NCBI GenBank assembly: GCA_007116765.1
Contig: SKHV01000278.1
Span: forward strand, 1 to 5,176
Direction of reading: 5' to 3'
Origin: Prolixibacteraceae bacterium
GTDB lineage: Bacteria; Bacteroidota; Bacteroidia; Bacteroidales; Prolixibacteraceae
DNA length: 5,176 bases
The notes below the pieces were generated by a model. That model had not been told where the DNA came from and searched no databases. It saw nothing but the letters and a program-made list of their open reading frames with translations. Both the position numbers and the translations under genes were made by a program. This document shows positions 1-5,176 of this stretch, piece after piece; position 1 is the stretch's first letter, and every line of letters starts with the position of its first letter.

Positions 1-476
1 AAATAAGTGGCAAGCTGCCACAATGCAGCAGTAGTACAAGTGGTTAAAACCACATCAGTGTGGAGTTCTGTGTTATAGAAAAAATAAATTTGCGAAGTGC
101 CAATAAATAAAGCAGCCAGACGAGCCGCTAATTCGCTATAATATAGCTTTGTAAGTCGATAGGTTGAAAAAATTAACAATAGCGAAAATAGTAGAGGAAA
201 TAAGCGAGCCGAGAAATTTCCGGTTCCACCAAAAAGAAAGAATCCGGCAGCCGATAACCACATGTGAAATGGAGGTTTCTGGTCGTATGTAGAACCATGT
301 ATAGTCAGATTCCAAAAATCTCCGCTTTGGTATATGTTTTTGCTTATGGCAGCGTATTTTCCTGCATCGCCTGTAAATGGCAAGGTCATGCCCATTATTT
401 GAACAAGTACTGCTGCCAGTATAAGTAGTAGTATTACCGTCTTATTCTTATCGTACAAAATATCTGAGTTTTTCAA
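1..476 (-). CDS. Membrane glycosyltransferase, PMT/ArnT (GT39/GT83-like) family, N-terminal part
   Basis: The frame is open from a TTG at 476-474 to the left edge, giving 158 residues; the C-terminus lies outside. Family members move a sugar from a polyprenyl-phosphate carrier to lipid or protein on the outer face of the inner membrane. Seen here: a first hydrophobic helix (about residues 13-30), then an outer loop with GDAGKYAAISKNIYQSGDF (36-54) and YDQKPPFHMWL (64-74), which match the family pattern DExxYxxIAxxxxxSGDW...KPPLxYWL. Further helices lie near 75-84, 92-106 and 117-134, and ELHTD (137-141) is the likely second conserved Asp site. The Glu usually following the first Asp is Ala38 here. 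An in-frame TAG at 491-489 limits the 5' end. The first in-frame ATG (395-393) would delete helix 1, so TTG 476 is preferred, unless the upstream A8 tract hides a frameshift from ATG 505. The acceptor substrate cannot be told. Family call firm, exact start not. Confidence 0.85.
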   Translation of the reverse strand, partial: MKNSDILYDKNKTVILLLILAAVLVQIMGMTLPFTGDAGKYAAISKNIYQSGDFWNLTIHGSTYDQKPPFHMWLSAAGFFLFGGTGNFSARLFPLLFSLLLIFSTYRLTKLYYSELAARLAALFIGTSQIYFFYNTELHTDVVLTTCTTAALWQLATY

Positions 477-484
477 TTTTTTTT
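477..484 (-). repeat. A8 homopolymer at the glycosyltransferase start
   Basis: Eight consecutive A residues on the minus strand lie directly before the TTG at 476-474. Upstream are two overlapping ATGs, at 505-503 and 501-499. With eight A's neither is in frame with the glycosyltransferase. Nine A's would join ATG 505 to it (product MNEKLSPKKKLKNS...), and seven would join ATG 501 (product MKNLARKKLKNS...). The tract is therefore an A-rich initiation region for a TTG start, a slippage site, or a sequencing or assembly indel. Confidence 0.6.
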
Positions 485-509
485 CGGGCTAAGTTTTTCA
501 TTCATTATT

Positions 510-517
510 CAAAACTA
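510..517 (-). promoter_or_regulatory. Bacteroidota-type -7 promoter box for the glycosyltransferase
   Basis: The minus strand reads TAGTTTTG, an exact match to the Bacteroidota -7 consensus TAnnTTTG. Transcription would begin near base 503. That leaves roughly 27 nt before TTG 476 but essentially no leader before ATG 505, which gives some support to the TTG start. A TTG at 544-542 lies 24 nt upstream, slightly far for the -33 element. It is a consensus match only, in AT-rich DNA where chance hits occur. Confidence 0.45.
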
Positions 518-598
518 AAGCCAAAATAAGTAAATATTTTGCAAATATCCATTGTTTCTCTTTACTACATTTTTTAATAACAGTTCGAAGCTTTTGTG

Positions 599-606
599 TA
601 TTTTTG
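599..606 (+). promoter_or_regulatory. Bacteroidota-type -7 promoter box for argH
   Basis: The plus strand reads TATTTTTG, an exact match to TAnnTTTG. It predicts a start of transcription near base 613 and a short leader of about 17 nt before the argH ATG at 630. I see no clear TTG -33 element at the usual distance. The box lies inside the longer reading frame that could start at 552, which is one reason to prefer ATG 630. It is divergent from the box at 510-517. Confidence 0.5.
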
Positions 607-629
607 TAAATCATTCACTAATTTCTGTT

Positions 630-1988
630 ATGAATAATTTAAATGCCAATACTGAAAAAATATGGGAAAAGGGAATTCCCATCGACAAAATGATTGAAAA
701 ATTTACAGTTGGGCGCGACCGCGAAATGGATTTGTTTTTAGCTCCCTTCGATGTGCTTGGCTCAATTGCCCATGTAAAAATGCTCAATTCAATAGGCTTA
801 ATAAGCAATGAAGAGTTACCGTTAATACTGAATGAACTTGTTCAGATATATTGGAACACTCAAAATGACAATTTTGAAATAGAAAGTGGAATTGAAGATG
901 TGCATTCGCAAGTAGAGCTCATGCTTACTCGTAAGTTGGGAGATGTGGGCAAGAAAATACACAGCGGACGCTCGCGTAATGATCAGGTTTTACTCGATCT
1001 CAAACTGTTTGCAAGGCACAACATTCAAAAAATTGTAGGCAATACTCAAAAACTTTTCGATTTACTTATAACACGAAGCAATGAGACAAAAGATGTGCTC
1101 ATTCCTGGCTACACTCACTTGCAGGTAGCCATGCCTTCTTCGTTCGGTTTATGGTTTGGGGCTTATGCCGAAAGCCTCACAGACGATTTACAACTGATGA
1201 ACGCAGCCTGGAAAATAACCAATCAAAACCCGCTTGGATCAGCTGCAGGATATGGTTCCTCGTTTCCTCTCAACCGCCAAATGACTACCGATTTACTCGG
1301 GTTCGAATCGATGAACTACAACGTGGTGTATGCTCAAATGGGGCGTGGCAAAATGGAGAAAACCGTGGCTTTTGCCCTTTCGTCAATTGCAGCTACGTTA
1401 TCAAAAATGGCTTTTGATGTATGTTTGTTCACAAGCCAAAATTTTGGTTTCATTACTTTGCCCGATAATATTACCACCGGCTCAAGCATAATGCCACACA
1501 AAAAGAATCCCGATGTTTTTGAATTACTGAGAGCAAAATGCAATAAACTACAGGCTTTACCAAGCGAAATTACACTTATTATGAATAATTTGCCTAGCGG
1601 TTACTTTCGCGACCTTCAAATTATCAAAGAGGTGTTTATTCCGGCTTTCGATGAAATGAACAATTGTCTGGAAATTGCCGCTTATGCTGTCGAGTTTATG
1701 AAAGTAAACCACAAAATTCTCGACGATAAAAAGTACGATTTGATTTTTAGTGTGGAAGAAGTAAATAAGCTTGTAAACGAGGGTATACCTTTTCGCGATG
1801 CATACAAACATGTGGCTCAAAAAATAATGGATGGCGACTATGTTCCCGTAAAGAAAGTAAAACATACCCATCAGGGAAGCATTGGGAACTTATGTAATGA
1901 AGAAATTAAAAATAAAATGCAAAATGTTACTTCCGGATTTAATTTTGCTCAAATTGAGCGGTCTTTCGAAAAATTGCTGACTATTTGA
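630..1988 (+). CDS. argH: Argininosuccinate lyase
   Basis: Complete 452-residue enzyme for the last step of arginine synthesis: argininosuccinate to arginine plus fumarate, in the cytoplasm, as a homotetramer whose active sites are shared between subunits. It belongs to the fumarase/aspartase superfamily. Motifs seen: EDVHSQVELMLTRKLGD and HSGRSRNDQ (H111-Q119), GYTHLQVAMP with Thr162-His163 of the catalytic base region, NPLGSAAGYG, and the signature loop GSSIMPHKKNP (284-294) carrying the expected catalytic Ser285. Length is normal for the family. ATG 630 is chosen because homologues begin a few residues before IWEKG and because a promoter box sits at 599-606. The frame also contains an ATG at 552, but its extra 26 residues look like translated AT-rich promoter DNA. 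No other arg gene adjoins it, and a strong terminator follows 32 bases after the stop, so it is probably a single-gene unit. All key residues are intact. Confidence 0.97.
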   Translation: MNNLNANTEKIWEKGIPIDKMIEKFTVGRDREMDLFLAPFDVLGSIAHVKMLNSIGLISNEELPLILNELVQIYWNTQNDNFEIESGIEDVHSQVELMLTRKLGDVGKKIHSGRSRNDQVLLDLKLFARHNIQKIVGNTQKLFDLLITRSNETKDVLIPGYTHLQVAMPSSFGLWFGAYAESLTDDLQLMNAAWKITNQNPLGSAAGYGSSFPLNRQMTTDLLGFESMNYNVVYAQMGRGKMEKTVAFALSSIAATLSKMAFDVCLFTSQNFGFITLPDNITTGSSIMPHKKNPDVFELLRAKCNKLQALPSEITLIMNNLPSGYFRDLQIIKEVFIPAFDEMNNCLEIAAYAVEFMKVNHKILDDKKYDLIFSVEEVNKLVNEGIPFRDAYKHVAQKIMDGDYVPVKKVKHTHQGSIGNLCNEEIKNKMQNVTSGFNFAQIERSFEKLLTI

Positions 1989-2020
1989 TAATGTAAAATT
2001 AACAATCACAAAGAATTAAT

Positions 2021-2052
2021 AAAAAAGGACAGAATTTTTTCTGTCCTTTTTT
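2021..2052 (+). terminator. argH: Intrinsic terminator of argH
   Basis: Perfect 14-bp inverted repeat. The left arm 2021-2034 is six A's followed by GGACAGAA; the loop 2035-2038 is TTTT; the right arm 2039-2052 is TTCTGTCC followed by six T's. The core is GC-containing and ends in a U-run in the plus-strand transcript, as in Rho-independent terminators. The arm also has A's opposite the T's, so the mirror strand carries a U-run too and the element could work in both directions. It begins 32 bases after the argH stop and should insulate gltB from argH transcription. Confidence 0.92.
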
Positions 2053-2091
2053 CGTGCTAATTGTTTATCTTAGTGTGAAATATATACGCTA

Positions 2092-2126
2092 ATACATAGA
2101 AGAGCTATAAAAGAACCTCTATGTAT
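2092..2126. repeat. 9-bp inverted repeat (hairpin or operator-like)
   Basis: ATACATAGA (2092-2100) and TCTATGTAT (2118-2126) are exact reverse complements separated by 17 bases. The arms are AT-rich and no strong T-run follows, so it is not an obvious second terminator. It lies about 200 bases upstream of the gltB promoter box. It could be a protein-binding site or a chance repeat. Confidence 0.4.
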
Positions 2127-2174
2127 AACGACTTGTTTTATTGATGGTTTTTTGAGTAAATGCATTGGATGTTG

Positions 2175-2189
2175 AGATTTTATAAATCT
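2175..2189. repeat. Short palindrome AGATTT-TAT-AAATCT
   Basis: Two perfect 6-base arms lie around a 3-base spacer, immediately followed by three copies of CAGTA starting at 2191, 2203 and 2211. The symmetry resembles a binding site for a dimeric regulator upstream of gltB. The low-complexity AT-rich composition makes chance occurrence quite possible, and no regulator is encoded in the window. Confidence 0.3.
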
Positions 2190-2321
2190 GCAGTATAATT
2201 GTCAGTAAATCAGTATTTAGTGTTGGGTTTATTCCTTGTGATTAACCTTGCTGCTGTGGGTGTCTAAAAGGTTTTAAAAGTTTATGGTGAAGGCCAAAAA
2301 GAAAATAAAAGCCTAAAAAAG

Positions 2322-2329
2322 TATCTTTG
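2322..2329 (+). promoter_or_regulatory. gltB: Bacteroidota-type -7 promoter box for gltB
   Basis: TATCTTTG is an exact TAnnTTTG match and the only one I found on the plus strand of this intergenic gap. Transcription would begin near 2336, giving a leader of about 108 nt. No convincing TTG -33 element is visible upstream, where the DNA is a purine-rich run. Weak -33 elements often go with activator-dependent promoters, but that is inference. Independent transcription of gltB is consistent with the terminator after argH. Confidence 0.5.
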
Positions 2330-2335
2330 TGTCAC

Positions 2336-2443
2336 TCACAAGGGAAACGGAACAATATTATGTCTTGTGTAATAGAATCTTTTTAATGTTAGTAATAATG
2401 TAGCTTGACGGTAACTACCGGTGAGCCACAAAAACGATTGAAT
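2336..2443 (+). promoter_or_regulatory. gltB: Structured 5' leader of gltB
   Basis: This is the predicted untranslated leader, if transcription starts just downstream of the box at 2322-2329. CACAAG (2337-2342), at the very 5' end, can pair with CTTGTG (2364-2369). A second hairpin at 2403-2426 ends 17 bases before the ATG. It has inner stem CGGT/ACCG with loop AACT, then one A-G mismatch, two G-U pairs, and outer stem GCT/AGC. The use of G-U pairs fits folding as RNA. I do not recognise a known riboswitch or RNA family. Role unknown; control of translation or mRNA stability is a guess. Confidence 0.35.
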
Positions 2444-5176
2444 ATGCAAAAGGGATTACCAAAAGCACAAGGGTTGTACAACCCGGCAAGTGAACACGAT
2501 AACTGCGGGATTGGTTTCGTGGCACATATTAAAGGACAGAAATCGCACGATATAGTTAAGCGTGGCTTAGAAGTACTCGCACGTATGGATCACCGTGGTG
2601 CAACAGGTGCAGATGCTAAAACCGGTGATGGGGCAGGTATTCAAATTCAGGTTCCGCACGATTTTATAGTGAAGCTTGGTATTGATGTACCTCAAGCCGG
2701 ACAATACGGAACTGGCTTACTTTTCCTTCCAAAAAATAAACGTGAGTCCGATTTATGTTTGTCGTCATTAGAGCAGTATTGTAATAACGAAAAACTTGAG
2801 CTTTTTCACATTCGAAATGTACCTGTTGATTCCAAAGCTCCGGGCGAAATTGCACTGCGCGCTGAACCTCGCATTGTTCAGGTTTTTATCAAGTCGACTA
2901 TTAAACGTGAACAAAGTGAGCTGGAATTGAAACTCTACGTAGTACGTAAATTAGTCGAAAATTCGATACGAAATTCTAAGTTAAAAAATAAACAGGCTTT
3001 CTACTTTCCAAGTCTTTCATCAAAGGTGATGATTTATAAAGGAATGCTTACGCCTGATCAGGTACCGGCATATTTCAAAGATTTATCAGATCCCGAATTG
3101 AAGAGTGCCATAGCAATGATACATTCACGGTTTAGTACCAATACTTTCCCAACATGGGAACTGGCTCAGCCTTTCCGCATGGTGGCACACAATGGTGAAA
3201 TTAATACCGTACGCGGCAACCGCCTTTGGATGCATGCTCGCGAATCGCTTCTGAAATCTGAAGTTTTTGGCGACGACCTAAAAAAAGTATTGCCAATTAT
3301 AGAACCCGGAAAAAGTGACTCGGCATCGTTCGATAATGTGCTGGAGTTTCTTCATATGGCAGGGCGTCCAATTCCTCATGCTTTGTGCATGATGATTCCT
3401 GAATCGTTCAACGATAAAAACCCTATACCTGAAAGCCTGAAAGCTTTTTACGAGTACCATTCAACCATTATGGAGCCATGGGATGGACCAGCCTCAATCG
3501 TATTTTCCGATGGGCGATACATTGGTGGTACGCTCGATCGTAATGGATTACGCCCTTCGCGCTATGTAATTACTCACGACGATCTGATTGTAATGGGTTC
3601 TGAAGTTGGGGTGCAGGATTTTGCCCCTGAAAGCATACGCGAGAAAGGCCGCCTCAAACCCGGAAAAATTTTGTTGGTTGATACCAAACTGGGAATAATA
3701 ATTCCCGACCAGGAGGTTAAAAACGAACTTACTCAACGTAACCCATACCAGAACTGGCTTAAAGAAAATCGAATTAGCCTCGAAGATATTGAGGTTCAGC
3801 AGCGTGTGCCATCGTCGTTGGGCGATGATTATGAAACCTATCTTAAAGAGTTCGGATATTCAAAAGAAGATATCCGAAACACGATTAAAGGTATGTCAAT
3901 TAATGGTATGGAGCCTACCTCATCGATGGGAAACGATACGCCACTTGCTGCATTCTCTGAAAAACCGCAGCGTTTTTTCAATTATTTCAAGCAGTTATTT
4001 GCTCAGGTTACAAATCCGGCAATCGATCCAATTCGCGAAGAATTGGTTATGTCGCTGACTAATTATATTGGTTCTATTAATAAGAACATACTCGAAGAAA
4101 ACCCCGAGCATGCCAAAATGATTAGGGTACGCCACCCCATTATCACCAATACCGATCTTGGGAAAATAAAAGATATTAAAGATGAATACTTTACGCATGT
4201 AACCATTCCAATGGTTTTCCCTGCAAAGGAAGGGGAAAAGGGTTTCCGCAAGGCTCTCGACAACATACTTGAAAAAGCTGAAAAAGCAGTGGATGATGAA
4301 AACAACTTCATTATTTTATCTGATCGGTATGTAAACGAGGAAATGGCCGCATTGCCTTCGTTGTTGGTAACTGCTGCCGTGCATCACCATTTGATTCAGG
4401 CCAAAAAGCGCATGCAGATTGGTATTGTTGTTGAAACTGCCGAAGCTCGCGAAGTAATGCATTTTGCTTTGTTGTTTGGTTATGGCGCAAGCATTGTTAA
4501 TCCATATCTGGCTTTTGCTACAATCAACGATTTAGTGAAAGCAGGCGAAATAACTCTTACTTATAGCGAAGCACGCAAGAATTACAAGAAAGCAATTGAG
4601 AAAGGATTGTTGAAAATATTCTCAAAAATGGGTATCTCAACTCTACGCAGTTATCATGGTGCACAAATTTTTGAAGCAATTGGTGTTCACCCCGACCTTA
4701 TTGAAAAATACTTCAGGGGCACTCCGTCTAAAATTGGAGGTGTGGGTTTAAGCGAATTGGCCAAAGAAGCTTTGATGTTCCACGAAAAGGCCTTTACCAA
4801 GAATAATTCCCGCTTCATGCTTAAAAACGAAGGTGTTTTCCATTACCGTACCGATGGTGAAAAACATGCATGGAATCCCGAAACCATAGGCCTTTTGCAA
4901 TGGAGCACCCGCACTAACGATTATTCAAAATTCAAAGAGTTCTCGGAGCGTATCAATACTGAAAACCAGTCCTTGTTTATTCGTGGTTTCCTCAGGTTGA
5001 AAAAAGCAGCAAAACCTGTTGATATTTCAGAGGTTGAACCCATCGATAGCATTATGAAAAGGTTTGTAACCGGAGCTATGTCATACGGTTCAATCAGCAA
5101 AGAGGCGCACGAAGCCCTAGCCATAGCAATGAACACAATTGGTGGCCGTAGTAATACCGGCGAGGGCGGGGAAGAC
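2444..5176 (+). CDS. gltB: Glutamate synthase large (alpha) subunit, N-terminal 911 residues
   Basis: GOGAT converts 2-oxoglutarate plus glutamine to two glutamates, completing ammonia assimilation with glutamine synthetase. Domains in order: a 20-residue propeptide; Cys21, which becomes the N-terminal nucleophile after cleavage (context EHDNCGIGF); a class-II glutamine amidotransferase domain to about 430, with Arg51 (MDHRGATGADAKTGDGAG), HSRFSTNTFPTW (227-238), AHNGEINT (248-255), the Asp of GKSDSASFDN (Asp292) and LDRNGLRPSRY (364-374); a central domain with NPAIDPIREELVMSL from 524; and the start of the FMN/2-oxoglutarate synthase domain with GAMSYGSIS (877-885) and SNTGEGGED (903-911). 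The full family length is about 1,500 residues, so the FMN barrel core, Fe-S cysteines and C-terminal beta-helix lie outside. No frameshift or missing catalytic residue is seen. ATG 2444 gives the short propeptide typical of bacterial GltB; it has no Shine-Dalgarno, and A at -3 fits Bacteroidota initiation. A small-subunit gene gltD often follows, beyond the window. Confidence 0.97.
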   Translation, partial: MQKGLPKAQGLYNPASEHDNCGIGFVAHIKGQKSHDIVKRGLEVLARMDHRGATGADAKTGDGAGIQIQVPHDFIVKLGIDVPQAGQYGTGLLFLPKNKRESDLCLSSLEQYCNNEKLELFHIRNVPVDSKAPGEIALRAEPRIVQVFIKSTIKREQSELELKLYVVRKLVENSIRNSKLKNKQAFYFPSLSSKVMIYKGMLTPDQVPAYFKDLSDPELKSAIAMIHSRFSTNTFPTWELAQPFRMVAHNGEINTVRGNRLWMHARESLLKSEVFGDDLKKVLPIIEPGKSDSASFDNVLEFLHMAGRPIPHALCMMIPESFNDKNPIPESLKAFYEYHSTIMEPWDGPASIVFSDGRYIGGTLDRNGLRPSRYVITHDDLIVMGSEVGVQDFAPESIREKGRLKPGKILLVDTKLGIIIPDQEVKNELTQRNPYQNWLKENRISLEDIEVQQRVPSSLGDDYETYLKEFGYSKEDIRNTIKGMSINGMEPTSSMGNDTPLAAFSEKPQRFFNYFKQLFAQVTNPAIDPIREELVMSLTNYIGSINKNILEENPEHAKMIRVRHPIITNTDLGKIKDIKDEYFTHVTIPMVFPAKEGEKGFRKALDNILEKAEKAVDDENNFIILSDRYVNEEMAALPSLLVTAAVHHHLIQAKKRMQIGIVVETAEAREVMHFALLFGYGASIVNPYLAFATINDLVKAGEITLTYSEARKNYKKAIEKGLLKIFSKMGISTLRSYHGAQIFEAIGVHPDLIEKYFRGTPSKIGGVGLSELAKEALMFHEKAFTKNNSRFMLKNEGVFHYRTDGEKHAWNPETIGLLQWSTRTNDYSKFKEFSERINTENQSLFIRGFLRLKKAAKPVDISEVEPIDSIMKRFVTGAMSYGSISKEAHEALAIAMNTIGGRSNTGEGGED

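Larger units (their letters stand above)
1989..2443. other. Intergenic region argH-gltB (455 bases)
   Basis: I find no protein gene here: the stretch is AT-rich and has only very short frames on either strand. It contains the argH terminator (2021-2052), a 9-bp inverted repeat (2092-2126), a short palindrome (2175-2189) followed by three CAGTA copies (starts 2191, 2203, 2211), a purine-rich tract (about 2295-2321), a -7 promoter box (2322-2329) and a leader with hairpin potential (about 2336-2443). Bases 2221-2290 show nothing I can name. A small RNA could be hidden here, but nothing identifies one. Confidence 0.7.

Noticed and set aside
552..629. N-terminal extension of argH from an upstream ATG
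   Set aside because: The extra 26 residues (rich in Phe, Asn, Leu, Ile) do not resemble ArgH N-termini and overlap the predicted promoter box at 599-606. ATG 630 gives the normal family start.
1151..1417. 88-codon plus-strand frame inside argH
   Set aside because: It is an overlapping frame within a well-conserved enzyme gene. Its product shows no recognisable domain.
1557..1871. 104-codon minus-strand frame opposite argH
   Set aside because: It is antisense to conserved argH codons. The hydrophobic look is a product of the complementary strand, with no promoter or start signal of its own.
2281..2320. Small hairpin AGGC (2291-2294) / GCCT (2311-2314) before the gltB promoter
   Set aside because: Only four base pairs around a 16-base A-rich loop, within the range expected by chance.
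2338..2443. Known nitrogen riboswitch (glutamine-sensing glnA type) in the gltB leader
   Set aside because: I could not match the conserved core of that class, and it is known mainly from cyanobacteria and marine metagenomes. The leader is therefore left unnamed.
4063..4311. 82-codon minus-strand frame opposite gltB, along with other short antisense frames within 2664-5136
   Set aside because: All lie within the continuous gltB reading frame and show no family resemblance.
1..5176. Mobile element, CRISPR, tRNA/rRNA, toxin-antitoxin or defence system
   Set aside because: I saw no transposase, no terminal repeats, no regularly spaced repeats and no cloverleaf. The two large coding regions are core metabolism and the third is a common glycosyltransferase.

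Overview
The window looks like chromosomal DNA from a member of the Bacteroidota, probably order Bacteroidales. It has moderately low GC, no Shine-Dalgarno sequences before the start codons, and three sites matching the Bacteroidota -7 promoter element TAnnTTTG, each upstream of a gene. The ArgH and GltB proteins also have the character of that phylum. These are housekeeping genes. I see no mobile element, CRISPR array, tRNA, rRNA or defence system, and no previously undescribed system.

Layout: (1) Bases 1-476, minus strand, hold the N-terminal 158 residues of an integral-membrane PMT/ArnT-type glycosyltransferase that runs off the left edge. Its start is ambiguous because an 8-A tract separates the open frame from two upstream ATGs. 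(2) Bases 477-629 are a short divergent promoter region, with one TAnnTTTG box per direction. (3) Bases 630-1988, plus strand, are a complete argH (argininosuccinate lyase), closed by a perfect 14-bp hairpin terminator at 2021-2052. (4) Bases 1989-2443 are a 455-base gap holding that terminator, two inverted repeats, a promoter box at 2322-2329 and a leader of about 108 nt that can fold just before the next gene. (5) Bases 2444-5176, plus strand, are the first 911 codons of gltB (glutamate synthase large subunit), running off the right edge at the start of its FMN domain.

argH and gltB both belong to nitrogen and amino-acid metabolism: arginine synthesis, and ammonia assimilation through GS-GOGAT. 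The strong terminator and the separate gltB promoter suggest that they are transcribed independently and do not form an operon. The glycosyltransferase is divergent and functionally unrelated. The most useful points for a second look are the homopolymer at the glycosyltransferase start and the structured gltB leader.
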